A DNA stretch of 64,000 nucleotides from Betaproteobacteria bacterium HGW-Betaproteobacteria-16 (GTDB lineage Bacteria > Pseudomonadota > Gammaproteobacteria > Burkholderiales > Burkholderiaceae_C), in the NCBI GenBank assembly GCA_002840835.1, contig PHCQ01000005.1:62001-126000 (forward strand). The letters run 5' to 3'. This document shows positions 33,028 to 42,174 of the stretch, piece after piece. Both the position numbers and the translations under genes were made by a program. Every line of letters starts with the position of its first letter. Position 1 is the first letter of the stretch. Below the pieces are notes generated by a model. That model saw nothing but the letters and a program-made list of their open reading frames with translations, was not told the DNA's origin and made no database searches.

Positions 33028-34100
33028 TTCAGTCTGTCGGATTTCTGGAACGATTTCTGCCGCTTGAACATGCCCTTGCGGTAGAACGGGAACAGCTGGA
33101 AATAGGTGCGGATCTTGAGCCAGCGGCCATACAGCCCCATGGGTTCAAACAGCACGATGGCCACCAGCACCACGCCATACACCACGCCCTTGAGGCCGGT
33201 GGCGTCTGCGATCACGGCGGGCAGGAAGTCCTTGCCGATGGAGATCAGCTGCGGCATCACGATGATGAAGATGGCCCCCAGGAACGCGCCATGGATGGAG
33301 CCCAGGCCGCCGATCACGATCATTAGCAGCAGGTCCACCGACTGCAGCAGGCTGAACTGGTCGGGCGAAAGGAACTGGATCTGGTGCGCATACAGCGCAC
33401 CGCCCAGGCCCGCCAGGGCGGCAGACAGCGCAAAGCTCATCGTCTTGTAGCGCGCCAGGTGAATGCCCATGCTCTGCGCCGAGATTTCCGAGTCGCGAAT
33501 GGCTACAAAAGCCCGCCCGGTGGACGAGCGCAGCAGGTTCACGATGCCCAGCGTGCACAGCACCGTGACGGTCAGGCACAGGAAGTAGAACTCGGTCGGT
33601 GTGTCCAGCTCCCAGCCGAACAGGGCAGGGTAGTTGACCATCATGCCGGCGTTGCCGCCGGTCACGCTCTCCCAGCGCGCCATGCCTTCTTCCACGATGA
33701 AGCCGAAGGCCAGTGTGGCCATGCCCAGGTAGATGCCCTTGACCCGCAAGGCCGGCAAACCCACCACCATGCCCACCGCCGCAGACAGCAGACCGGCGCA
33801 GGCCAGCGCCAGCGGAAACGGAAAGCCGGCGTTGACCATGATGGCCTGCGTGTACGCACCCACGCCCAGAAATGCCGCATGGCCCAGCGAGAACAAACCG
33901 GTGAACCCGGCCAACAGCATCAGCCCCAGACCCACGATGGCGTAGATCAGCACGAAGGTGAACTGCGCGAGCCAGTATTCCTGCACCAGCCAGGGCGCGG
34001 CCACCATGAACAGGCACAGCAGCCCGTACCAGAACACATGGCCGCCATGTTTGGCCAGGCGGATGTCCTGGTTGTAGTCGGTCTTGAAAAGAAACCTCAT
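33024..34100 (-). CDS. livM: Branched-chain-type ABC transporter permease LivM
   Basis: A 358-aa inner-membrane permease with about ten helices, LivM type (YAIVGLGLMLLAGFTGLFSLGHAAFLGVG; GIYLGMATLAFGFIVEE; later GGLGSIHGAFLGAIF). It forms the channel with LivH. A basic C-terminal tail is present. The stop overlaps the livG start. Between this gene and livH lies repeat copy F. Confidence 0.93.
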   Translation of the reverse strand: MRFLFKTDYNQDIRLAKHGGHVFWYGLLCLFMVAAPWLVQEYWLAQFTFVLIYAIVGLGLMLLAGFTGLFSLGHAAFLGVGAYTQAIMVNAGFPFPLALACAGLLSAAVGMVVGLPALRVKGIYLGMATLAFGFIVEEGMARWESVTGGNAGMMVNYPALFGWELDTPTEFYFLCLTVTVLCTLGIVNLLRSSTGRAFVAIRDSEISAQSMGIHLARYKTMSFALSAALAGLGGALYAHQIQFLSPDQFSLLQSVDLLLMIVIGGLGSIHGAFLGAIFIIVMPQLISIGKDFLPAVIADATGLKGVVYGVVLVAIVLFEPMGLYGRWLKIRTYFQLFPFYRKGMFKRQKSFQKSDRLK

Positions 34101-34101
34101 A

Positions 34102-34182
34102 GCCCCCCCGCATCGCCTGCGGCGCTACCCCCCCGGGGGGGCGCCACGAGCGGCCCGGCGAAGCCGGTTCCGCCGTGGCTCT
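34102..34182 (-). repeat. Dispersed multi-hairpin repeat, copy F
   Basis: Fills most of the 118-bp gap between livH and livM. It contains GCATCGCCTGCGGCGC, CCCCCCCGGGGGGG and CGGCCCGGCGAAGCCGGTTC. Confidence 0.75.
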
Positions 34183-34218
34183 GGAATGTGTTGTGGCGTT
34201 CGCGGCACTTCGGCATCG

Positions 34219-35094
34219 TCATACCTTTTTCCTTAGTTTTTCGCCGAACAAGCCGTTGGGCTTGAGCACCAGCATGATCAGCACCACGATGTACGGCGCG
34301 ATGTCCTTGAAGCCTTCGGGCAGGTAAAACCCGGCCAGGGCTTCAACGATGCCGATGATCAGGCCGCCAACGATGGCGCCGGGCAGGCTGCCGAAGCCGC
34401 CCACCACCGCAGCCGGGAACGCTTTCAGGCCGATGAAACCCATGTTGGCGTGCACGAAGGTGATGGGTGCGAGCAGCAGGCCGGCCACCGCCGCCACCGA
34501 CGCCGCCAGACCCCACACTAGGCCGTTGATGCGCTTGACCGGAATGCCCATGTAGTAGGCCGCGAGCTGGTTCTGCGAGGCTGCCTGCATGGCGATGCCC
34601 AGCTTGGAATACCGGAACATGGCAAACAGCCCGGCGCACAGCACGACGGTGACCCCGATCACCACCACTTGCTCGGCAGAGAGCACCAGCGCGCCCAAGC
34701 GAAGCACCTCGCCGGCGTAAGGCACGGGCAACGTGTGGGTGTCGGTGCCGATGTCGGGAATCATGGTGATGAGGCCGCGCAGCACGTAGCCCACACCAAT
34801 GGTCAGCATCACGATGGAAAAGGCCGGCTGCCCCAGAATGGGGCGGATCACCACGCGTTCGAGCACCACACCGAACAGGCCCATGGCAATGATGGCCGCC
34901 GGCACCGACAGCCAGAACGGGAAGCCCAGCACGGTCATGGTGGCCAGGCCGGCGAAGGCGCCCACCATCATCAGATCGCCCTGGGCGAAGCTGACTGTTT
35001 CCGTGGCTTTGTAGATCAGCACGAAACCCAGGGCAATGAGTCCGTAAATACAGCCCTGGGCCACGCCGCTGATGAGCAGTTGCAGCAGTTGCAC
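34219..35094 (-). CDS. livH: Branched-chain-type ABC transporter permease LivH
   Basis: A 291-aa permease with about eight helices (LLISGVAQGCIYGLIALGFV, FAQGDLMMVGAFAG, conserved GGFGSLPGAIVGGL). I chose the GTG start at 35094 because AGGAG lies 7 nt upstream and this matches the family N-terminus. It is the first gene of the minus-strand operon livH-livM-livG-livF-ligase-binding protein. The 278-bp space to the divergent AtuA-type gene carries the promoters of both; I saw only the short palindrome ATTCATGAAT at 35261-35270 in it. Confidence 0.92.
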   Translation of the reverse strand: MQLLQLLISGVAQGCIYGLIALGFVLIYKATETVSFAQGDLMMVGAFAGLATMTVLGFPFWLSVPAAIIAMGLFGVVLERVVIRPILGQPAFSIVMLTIGVGYVLRGLITMIPDIGTDTHTLPVPYAGEVLRLGALVLSAEQVVVIGVTVVLCAGLFAMFRYSKLGIAMQAASQNQLAAYYMGIPVKRINGLVWGLAASVAAVAGLLLAPITFVHANMGFIGLKAFPAAVVGGFGSLPGAIVGGLIIGIVEALAGFYLPEGFKDIAPYIVVLIMLVLKPNGLFGEKLRKKV

Positions 35095-35372
35095 GCGGTT
35101 TCTCCTGTGTGGTCTGGCGCCTTCATCCTCCCGGCGGCTGCTGCAGGCTTTGTGGCAGGTCACCCAGACGGTGTGCGGTGTTTATAGCTGTCTTGCACAA
35201 GACTGACGCTAGGGGTTGTCCCGATTCGAGTCGCTTACGTGCCAGCATCAGGCATTGGTGATTCATGAATTCAGTGGCAATCCGGACCGCGGGCAGGTAT
35301 TTTTACAAAGCGAATGCTTGGCAAAAATGATGCAAGGTTTTATGCTGTGACTTCCCCATTCATCCAATCGTC

Positions 35373-37295
35373 ATGAAGTCCATCCGAATCGGCGCAGGCC
35401 TGGGTTTTTACGGTGACAACTGGGAGCCGGTGGTGGCCAGCATCGAGCGCGGCGATGTGCAGTTCATTGCCAGCGACCATCTCGCCGAACTCACGCTCGC
35501 CATCCTGCAGAAAGACCGGCAACGCGACCCGGCGCTGGGCTACGCGCGCGACGTGGTGCCCATGCTGCTGCGCCTGTGGCCGCTCATGCAGCCGCGCGGC
35601 GTGCGCTTCGTCTGCAACGCAGGTGGCCTGAATCCGCACGGTGCGGCACAGGCCGTGCTGGCGGCTTTCGCCGCCAAGGGCCTTCAGGCCCGTGTGGCAG
35701 TGGTCTCTGGCGACGATGTCTTGCCCCAACTGCTCAGCACCGAGGCGCCGTCAGACACGTTTGCCCATCTGTTCAATGGCGCCCCCGTGGACGCCGTGCG
35801 CGAGCGCCTGGTGTTCGCCAACGCCTACCTGGGGGCTGCGCCCATCGTGCGCGCGCTGGAGGCCGGGGCGGACATCGTCATCACCGGCCGTGTGGCCGAC
35901 GCGGCGCTGTTCCTGGGGCCGCTGGTGCATGCGCTGGGCTGGACGCTGGAAGACGCCACCACCGAGACCGACCTGAACCGGCTGGCGCAAGGCCTCACCG
36001 TGGGGCACCTGCTGGAGTGTTCCGGCCAGGGCAGTGGTGGCAACTTCGGCAGCCAGGGCGCCTGGCAGGCCATTCTCGATCTGGCCCACATCGGTTACCC
36101 CATCGCAGAAGTGTGGGAGGACGGCACCGCATTCATCACCAAGGCGCCTGGCACAGGTGGGCGTGTCAACTTCGACACCGTGCGCCAGCAACTGCTGTAC
36201 GAGGTGCACAACCCGCACGCCTACTTTTCGCCTGACGTGGTGCTCGACATGGGCAGCATCCAGCTGAGCGACGAAGGTGACGACCGGGTGCGGTTGACCG
36301 GTGCACGAGGCAGCGCTCCCACCGGCACGCTCAAGGTGGTGGCCGGCTACCGGGATGGCCACAAGGCAGAAGTGACCTGGGGTTTCTCGTGGCCCGATGC
36401 CTGGGACAAGGCACAGGCCGCCCAGGCCACCATCCGCTCGCTGCTGGCGGACAAGCGCGTGCCATTTGACGAGCTGTTTGTTGAATACCCGGGTCTGAAT
36501 TCCGCCCATGGTGCGCTGGCGCCTGTGCCCGATGCGGTCGCGCTCAACGAGCTGAACGAAATCTGGACGCGCTTCGTGCTGCGCACGCCCAGCAAGGCCG
36601 CCGCCGACGGTTTTGGCCGGTTGTTTCCCTGGATCGGCCTGAGCGGCCCGGCCTACACCTGTGGCTTCAGCGGGCTGCACAACACCAGCGAACTGCTGGG
36701 CATCTGGCCCACGCTGGTGCCACGGCAGACGGTGGAAGCCGGTGTGAGGATCGACCTGCTGGGCAGTTCCGCGTCGGTTGCCGTGCCGGTCAACGCAAAG
36801 GCCAAGGCCGGTGCCGCACCACCTGCACCACCGGACGCCGTGGGTGCCGAGCCTGTCGCCCGACGATCTGAAGACGGACCACGCAGCGACACCGTCCGCA
36901 TTCCCCTGGTGCGTATTGCGCACGCGCGCAGCGGCGACAAGGCCGACTGGGTCGACTTTGGCCTGTTCGCCTGGAACGCAGCGGGTTACGCCTTGCTGGC
37001 ACGAGAGGTCACTGCAGCGCGCGTGCAGGCGCATTTCGCGCCCTGGCTGCCAGGCGAGGTGGACGCCTGGCCCTTGCCCAACATCCTGGCGCTCAAATTC
37101 GTGCTGCGCGGCGCATTGCAAGGCGGTGGCGCGCGCAACCTGCGCCTGGACAACCTGGGCAAGGCGATGGCGGGGGCCTTGTTGCGGCTGGAGATTGAGG
37201 TGACGCAGGCCGAACTGGAACAGGCTTTGAACACCCCGCGTGTGGGGTGGTGGGGCGAGGGCCAGCAAACGAACCCAGGGGAAACAAGCCCATGA
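35373..37295 (+). CDS. AtuA-family protein (DUF1446, acyclic terpene utilisation)
   Basis: A 640-aa protein with the DUF1446/AtuA domain at the N-terminus (IRIGAGLGFYGDNWEP, CNAGGLNPHGAAQAV, VAVVSGDD, ITGRVADAALFLGPLVH) and a C-terminal AtuA-like domain (about 505-625: RIPLVRIAHARSGDKADWVD). AtuA is required for growth on citronellol and geranyl compounds in pseudomonads, but its reaction is not known. Family members also occur in short-chain CoA degradation clusters. It overlaps the following crotonase start (ATGA) and is divergent from the Liv operon, so it likely helps break down the acid taken up there. Confidence 0.88.
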   Translation: MKSIRIGAGLGFYGDNWEPVVASIERGDVQFIASDHLAELTLAILQKDRQRDPALGYARDVVPMLLRLWPLMQPRGVRFVCNAGGLNPHGAAQAVLAAFAAKGLQARVAVVSGDDVLPQLLSTEAPSDTFAHLFNGAPVDAVRERLVFANAYLGAAPIVRALEAGADIVITGRVADAALFLGPLVHALGWTLEDATTETDLNRLAQGLTVGHLLECSGQGSGGNFGSQGAWQAILDLAHIGYPIAEVWEDGTAFITKAPGTGGRVNFDTVRQQLLYEVHNPHAYFSPDVVLDMGSIQLSDEGDDRVRLTGARGSAPTGTLKVVAGYRDGHKAEVTWGFSWPDAWDKAQAAQATIRSLLADKRVPFDELFVEYPGLNSAHGALAPVPDAVALNELNEIWTRFVLRTPSKAAADGFGRLFPWIGLSGPAYTCGFSGLHNTSELLGIWPTLVPRQTVEAGVRIDLLGSSASVAVPVNAKAKAGAAPPAPPDAVGAEPVARRSEDGPRSDTVRIPLVRIAHARSGDKADWVDFGLFAWNAAGYALLAREVTAARVQAHFAPWLPGEVDAWPLPNILALKFVLRGALQGGGARNLRLDNLGKAMAGALLRLEIEVTQAELEQALNTPRVGWWGEGQQTNPGETSP

Positions 37296-38095
37296 ATACC
37301 GCCTGCGTCACCACCGAAAAGCGAGCCGACGGCATCTGGATCGTCACCCTTGATCGCCCCGAGGTGCGCAATGCGGTCGATACGCCCACTGCCCACGCCC
37401 TGCATGCCGCCTTCCTGGCCTTTGAAGACGACCCCGTTGCCAAGGTGGCGGTGTTTCATGGTGCGCACGGGCATTTTTGCGCTGGCTGGGACCTGCAGTT
37501 CGGCGCGGCATTGGCGGAAGGTGAGCAAAGCGGCGGTCTTGAGGGACTGGACTTCGCTGCCAGCGATGAGCGGGCCCTCGGCCCCATGGGCCCCAGCAGG
37601 CTGAGCTTGAGCAAACCCGTGATCGCCGCGATCAGCGGCGCCGCCGTGGCAGGCGGCATGGAACTCGCCCTGTGGTGCGACCTTCGGGTGATGGAAGAGG
37701 ATGCCTACTTTGGCGTCTACTGCCGCCGTTTCGGCGTGCCGCTGATCGACGGTGGCACGGTCAGGTTGCCGCGACTGATCGGCATGGGCCATGCGATGGA
37801 CCTGATCCTGACCGGGCGCAAGGTGGAGGCCGCAGAGGCGCAACGCATCGGCCTGGCCAACCGGGTGGTACCCCCGGGCCAGGCGCGCGCATCTGCTGTC
37901 GAACTGGCGCAGCAACTGGCGAAATTCCCGCAAGCCACCCTGCGAACCGACCGCGACAGTGCCTACCGGCAGTGGGACCTGCCCATGGGAGAAGCCCTGC
38001 AGCAGGAGTGGGAGCGCGGCCGTGAGCGCATTCCCGACGCCCTGGAAGGCGCGCGCCGCTTCGCCAGCGGGGCCGGTCGCCACGGCCAGTTCTGA
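37292..38095 (+). CDS. Enoyl-CoA hydratase/isomerase family protein (crotonase fold)
   Basis: A 267-aa crotonase-fold protein. It has the oxyanion-hole segments HFCAGWDL and SGAAVAGGMELALWCDLRV (catalytic-Glu position present), then FGVPLIDGGTVRLPRLIG, where Asp replaces the second catalytic Glu seen in true hydratases, and a typical C-terminal helix. It therefore probably acts on an acyl-CoA but perhaps not as a classical hydratase. The ATG at 37292 overlaps the AtuA-family stop; an earlier ATG at 37247 is out of context. Confidence 0.88.
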   Translation: MNTACVTTEKRADGIWIVTLDRPEVRNAVDTPTAHALHAAFLAFEDDPVAKVAVFHGAHGHFCAGWDLQFGAALAEGEQSGGLEGLDFAASDERALGPMGPSRLSLSKPVIAAISGAAVAGGMELALWCDLRVMEEDAYFGVYCRRFGVPLIDGGTVRLPRLIGMGHAMDLILTGRKVEAAEAQRIGLANRVVPPGQARASAVELAQQLAKFPQATLRTDRDSAYRQWDLPMGEALQQEWERGRERIPDALEGARRFASGAGRHGQF

Positions 38096-38151
38096 TCGGT
38101 TCCCCGGCGCTGTTCCCCATTGGCTCCTCTATGGGCAGATGACTTCGTATC

Positions 38152-38910
38152 ATGGGTCGGATGACTGACCGATCCAGCAACGCGCCCAACAACCACCCAC
38201 CGGAAGTGCTCGTGCTGCAGCACACCCTGGAAGATGCCCCCGGCTACCTGGGGCAGTGGCTGGATGCCCAGGGCGTGCCGTGGCAGGTGCTGTGTGCCGA
38301 GGCCGGCGAGGCGTACCCCGACTCCGTGCGCGGTTTTCGCGCGCTTGCCGTGCTGGGTGGCGAGTGGAGCGCCAACGACGACCGCCCCACGCTGCGTCAG
38401 GCCGAGGCCCTGATCCGTGAGGCCGACGCATTGGGCATACCGGTCATTGGTCATTGCCTGGGCGGCCAGCTCATGGCGAGAGCGTTTGGTGGACGCGTGG
38501 AGCGACTGCCCCAACCCGAGGTAGGCTGGCTACCCATTCAGATGGCAGACAGCGACGCAGCGCGCACCTGGCTGGGTGAAGCGCGTGAAGCCGTGGTCTA
38601 CCAATGGCACTACGACAGCTTCGTGGCCTTGCCCAAAGGGGGAGAACGCCTGTCCACATCCGCCACCTGCGCCCACCAGGCCTTCTCCATTGGCCCTCAC
38701 CTGGCCATGCAGTTCCACATCGAAATCACCCCCGAAAAAATCGCCACCTGGCTGGCCGCGCCGGGCCATGTGTACCCCGCAGCCATCGCTCGACACCCTG
38801 ACAGCGTGCAGTCTCCCGCAGACATGAACGCAGCCACCCGCCAGTACCAAGCTGGGAGCCAGGCGCTGGCGGACCACATCTATAAGCAGTGGCGTTCGCG
38901 CTGGCGCTGA
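38152..38910 (+). CDS. Class I glutamine amidotransferase-like protein
   Basis: A 252-aa GATase1-fold protein with nucleophile elbow GHCLGGQLMA (C102), the His in MQFHIEITPE and a following Glu, the usual triad. It resembles stand-alone GMP synthase-type amidotransferases (YfeJ-like) that hydrolyse glutamine or a gamma-glutamyl compound. Start at 38152 (Met4 at 38161 is equally plausible). No synthetase partner is adjacent. Confidence 0.85.
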   Translation: MGRMTDRSSNAPNNHPPEVLVLQHTLEDAPGYLGQWLDAQGVPWQVLCAEAGEAYPDSVRGFRALAVLGGEWSANDDRPTLRQAEALIREADALGIPVIGHCLGGQLMARAFGGRVERLPQPEVGWLPIQMADSDAARTWLGEAREAVVYQWHYDSFVALPKGGERLSTSATCAHQAFSIGPHLAMQFHIEITPEKIATWLAAPGHVYPAAIARHPDSVQSPADMNAATRQYQAGSQALADHIYKQWRSRWR

Positions 38911-38952
38911 GTCTGTCGCCGCAACAATGAATGCCTCTGTCAAGAGACATCG

Positions 38953-39021
38953 AGGAACCGGCTTTGCCGGGCCTCTGATGTCGCCCCCTTGAGGGGGTCG
39001 CGCAACGCGCGGCGGGGGTGA
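38953..39021 (+). repeat. Dispersed multi-hairpin repeat, copy G
   Basis: In the gap between convergent genes. Contains GGAACCGGCTTTGCCGGGCC, GCCCCCTTGAGGGGGTCGC and AACGCGCGGCGGGGG, a clean example of the family. Confidence 0.8.
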
Positions 39022-39051
39022 GTGCAAGCTCTGCGGTGAGGGGGTGGTTTT

Positions 39052-39627
39052 CTACTTCACAAACACCTTGAGCATCGTATCCGCATCGGTCTCCACCGAG
39101 GTCACACGCCCTTGCTCATTGAAGATCACGGTGAAGGGCGAGTAGCTCCACAGCCAGTAGCGCCAGCGCGGCGCATCCAGGTTCGGGTTCTCGCTGCTGA
39201 CGGGGTAGCCCACAGCCATCGCCACCTGCTCGCGGGTCATGCCCGGCGTGACGCGCGCGGTCTCGATCGCCTGGCGTATCTTGGGGCTGGCCTTTGCCAC
39301 CACCGTGCGGGGATCGGTGGCGACGATGTAGCGCTGGGCAAAAGCCTCTTTGCTCAGGTCGCGGCTGTAGTCATTCCCCAGCCATTGACTCTTGCCTTCC
39401 ATCTCCACTTCCACCCGGTTGCGGCCGTAGCCCTTGAAGGTCAACGGAGTGCCGTAGGGAATGATTCGCTTGCCACTCTCTTCGTAGTTGATGTCGCTGA
39501 TCCAACTGCCATCCGTGCGCATGTTGCAGCACAAAAAACCTTGTTCGGGTACCTGGGCGTGGGCAGTGCCGTTGAGCAGGGAAAAGCACAGGCCCAGCAC
39601 GGCGGGAAGAGCAGTTCGAAGTTTCAT
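39052..39627 (-). CDS. Secreted BamE/SmpA/OmlA-like protein
   Basis: A 191-aa protein with a signal peptide (cleaved near AHAQVPEQ, about residue 25). The C-terminal ~80 residues resemble the BamE/OmlA fold: PGMTREQVAMAVGYPVSSENP, a WRYWLWSY strand and VIFNEQGRVTSVE. No lipobox is present, so it differs from BamE proper. A Cys pair CC appears early in the mature protein. I infer a periplasmic or envelope role. The gene stands alone between convergent and same-strand neighbours. Confidence 0.72.
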   Translation of the reverse strand: MKLRTALPAVLGLCFSLLNGTAHAQVPEQGFLCCNMRTDGSWISDINYEESGKRIIPYGTPLTFKGYGRNRVEVEMEGKSQWLGNDYSRDLSKEAFAQRYIVATDPRTVVAKASPKIRQAIETARVTPGMTREQVAMAVGYPVSSENPNLDAPRWRYWLWSYSPFTVIFNEQGRVTSVETDADTMLKVFVK

Positions 39628-39752
39628 GGCAAGTATCCCTTGATGATTGTCGGAAGGGCCACCCGAAGGGGCGGGATGGGGGTTCGTTGCGCGCCCGGCG
39701 CAAACGTCGGCATGCTAGCAAAGTGGCAGACTGTGGGCTGCCCGCCGCTTGA

Positions 39753-40193
39753 TCAACCCGCCAGACCTGGAATTTTCAGCCCGTCCTTTGGAATGGGGCG
39801 TGGCCGACCTTCGTTGTCGATCGCCACATAGGTCAGACTGGCCTCGGTCACTTTCACATACTGACCCTGTGCCGAGAAGCGCTCGGCAAACACTTCGACC
39901 TGCACCGTGATGGAGGTGTTGCCAATGCGTGTGACGTGCGAGAAGAAGCTCAGGATGTCGCCCACCCGCACCGGCTGCTTGAAAATGAACTGGTTGACCG
40001 CCACGGTGGCCATGCGGCCGCGCACATAGCGCGCCGGCAGCACCGAACCAGCCAGGTCCACCTGGGCCATGACCCAGCCACCAAAGATGTCGCCATTGCC
40101 GTTGGTGTCGGCCGGCATGGGAATGACCTTGAGCACCAGTTCACGGTCCTGGGGCAGGGCACTTTCAGGGCGAGGGCTTGATTCGGTCGACAT
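39753..40193 (-). CDS. Acyl-CoA thioesterase (hotdog fold, YciA-like)
   Basis: A 146-aa hotdog thioesterase with the motif ADTNGNGDIFGGWVMAQVD, whose Asp and neighbouring residues form the YciA/BACH active site, followed by FKQPVRVGDILSF and a C-terminal strand. It cleaves acyl-CoA to acid and CoA in the cytoplasm. I chose the ATG at 40193 (MSTESSPRP). The longer frame is unlikely. It is divergent from the Atm1-like gene, 49 bp away. Confidence 0.9.
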   Translation of the reverse strand: MSTESSPRPESALPQDRELVLKVIPMPADTNGNGDIFGGWVMAQVDLAGSVLPARYVRGRMATVAVNQFIFKQPVRVGDILSFFSHVTRIGNTSITVQVEVFAERFSAQGQYVKVTEASLTYVAIDNEGRPRPIPKDGLKIPGLAG

Positions 40194-40242
40194 GGTCACA
40201 ATCTGGAAACGACAACACACATAACAGCCCACATTCTCGTTC

Positions 40243-42096
40243 ATGCGCCCCACAGCCGTCACCCACCCGCTCCCCGTCGACGCCGCGTCATCAGCTGCTC
40301 AGGCCCCTCGCCGCTCTGACTGGGCCACCCTGTCGCGCCTGCTGCCCTACCTGTGGCGGTACAAGTGGCGTGTGGTGTTGGCGCTGGGTTTCATGGTGGC
40401 TGCCAAGATGGCCAACGTGAGCGTGCCGCTGCTGCTCAAGGAGCTGGTGGACGCGATGAGCATTCAGCCCGGCAGCGTGGAATCCATGCTCGTGGTGCCG
40501 CTGGGGCTGCTGCTGGCCTACGGCGGGCTGCGCCTGTCCACCAGCGTGTTCACCGAGTTGCGCGAGCTGGTGTTTGCCAAGGCCACCGAAGGTGCCACCC
40601 GCAGCATTGCGCTGGAGGTGTTTGGCCACCTGCACGCCCTGAGCCTGCGATTCCACCTGGAGCGGCAGACCGGGGGCATGACACGCGACATCGAGCGTGG
40701 CACGCGCGGCGTGCAGTCGCTGATCTCGTATTCGCTCTACAGCATCGTGCCCACCCTTATCGAGGTGACCATGGTGCTGGCGCTGCTGGGCACCAAGTTC
40801 GACATGGGCTACGTGTGGATCACGCTGGTCGCGCTGGTGCTGTATGTGAGCTTCACCGTGGTGGTCACGGAATGGCGCACCAAGTTCCGGCGCCAGATGA
40901 ACGAGCTGGAATCGGTCAGCCAGACCCGTGCCATCGACTCGTTGCTGAACTATGAAACGGTCAAGTACTTCAACAACGAGGCCTTTGAGGCCAGCCGCTA
41001 CGACGAAGCGCTGGAAAAGTTGCGCCGCGCCCGCATCAAGAGCCAGACCACGCTGTCCTTGCTCAATGCGGGTCAGCAACTGGTGATTGCCATTGCCCTG
41101 GTGCTCATGCTCTGGCGCGCCACACAAGGCGTGGTGGACGGCGAGATGACACTGGGCGATCTGGTCATGGTCAATGCCTTCATGATCCAGCTCTACATTC
41201 CACTGGGATTCCTGGGGGTGCTGTACCGCGAGATCAAGCAGAGCCTGACCGACCTGGACAAGATGTTCGTGCTGCTGGAGAAGGAGCGCGAAATCGCGGA
41301 TGCGCCCGATGCCCAGCCGCTGGCGCTGGATGGCCCGCCGGCAGTGAAGTTCGAGAACGTGCGCTTCGCCTACGAGCCGGCGCGCGAGATCCTGCACGGT
41401 GTGAGTTTCGAGATCCCACCCGGCAAAACCGTGGCCGTGGTCGGGCCGTCCGGTTCAGGAAAATCCACCCTGGCGCGCCTGCTCTACCGCTTCTACGACG
41501 TCGGCAATCAACAGGACACGGGACCCCACGGCGCAGGTCGCATTCTCATCAACGGCCAGGACATCCGCGAAGTCACCCAGTCCAGCGTACGACAAGCCAT
41601 CGGCATCGTGCCGCAGGACACGGTGCTGTTCAACGACACCATCGAATACAACATCCTCTACGGCAAGCCCGACGCTGGCCATGAGGCGGCGGTGGCGGCC
41701 GCCAGCGCGGCCCACATCCACAGCTTCATCGAAAAGCTGCCGCTGGGCTACCGCACCATGGTGGGTGAGCGGGGGCTGAAGCTCTCCGGCGGCGAAAAGC
41801 AGCGTGTGGCCATTGCCCGCACCTTGCTCAAGAACCCGCCCATCGTGATTTTTGACGAAGCCACCTCGGCGCTGGATTCGGCCAACGAGCGCGCCATTCA
41901 GGCGGAACTGAAGTCCGCCGCCCGCAACAAGACCACGCTGGTGATTGCGCACCGCTTGTCGACCGTGGTGGATGCGCATGAGATTCTGGTGCTGGTGAAT
42001 GGCGAAATTGTGGAGCGGGGGACGCATTCAAAGCTTGTGTCGTCGGGGGGTGTTTATGCGGGGATGTGGGCGCTGCAGCAGTCCGGGGCAGATTGA
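40243..42096 (+). CDS. ABC transporter with fused membrane and ATPase domains (Atm1/HMT1-like)
   Basis: A 617-aa half-transporter: six helices (about 35-320, KYFNNEAFEASRYDEALE typical of the Atm1/ABCB7 family) and a C-terminal nucleotide-binding domain with Walker A GPSGSGKSTL, signature LSGGEKQRVAIARTLL and Walker B IVIFDEATSALD. Bacterial Atm1 homologues export glutathione-metal or glutathione-persulfide species and help against heavy-metal stress. It would act as a homodimer in the inner membrane. Its link to the metal island at 3263-11756 is functional only, not physical. Confidence 0.9.
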   Translation: MRPTAVTHPLPVDAASSAAQAPRRSDWATLSRLLPYLWRYKWRVVLALGFMVAAKMANVSVPLLLKELVDAMSIQPGSVESMLVVPLGLLLAYGGLRLSTSVFTELRELVFAKATEGATRSIALEVFGHLHALSLRFHLERQTGGMTRDIERGTRGVQSLISYSLYSIVPTLIEVTMVLALLGTKFDMGYVWITLVALVLYVSFTVVVTEWRTKFRRQMNELESVSQTRAIDSLLNYETVKYFNNEAFEASRYDEALEKLRRARIKSQTTLSLLNAGQQLVIAIALVLMLWRATQGVVDGEMTLGDLVMVNAFMIQLYIPLGFLGVLYREIKQSLTDLDKMFVLLEKEREIADAPDAQPLALDGPPAVKFENVRFAYEPAREILHGVSFEIPPGKTVAVVGPSGSGKSTLARLLYRFYDVGNQQDTGPHGAGRILINGQDIREVTQSSVRQAIGIVPQDTVLFNDTIEYNILYGKPDAGHEAAVAAASAAHIHSFIEKLPLGYRTMVGERGLKLSGGEKQRVAIARTLLKNPPIVIFDEATSALDSANERAIQAELKSAARNKTTLVIAHRLSTVVDAHEILVLVNGEIVERGTHSKLVSSGGVYAGMWALQQSGAD

Positions 42097-42174
42097 TCGA
42101 GTTCTCAAGGGCAGCGGGGCGCTGGTATAACCCCCACCCGCTCCTGCTTCCGGGCCGCTCCATAATCGCCGTCC

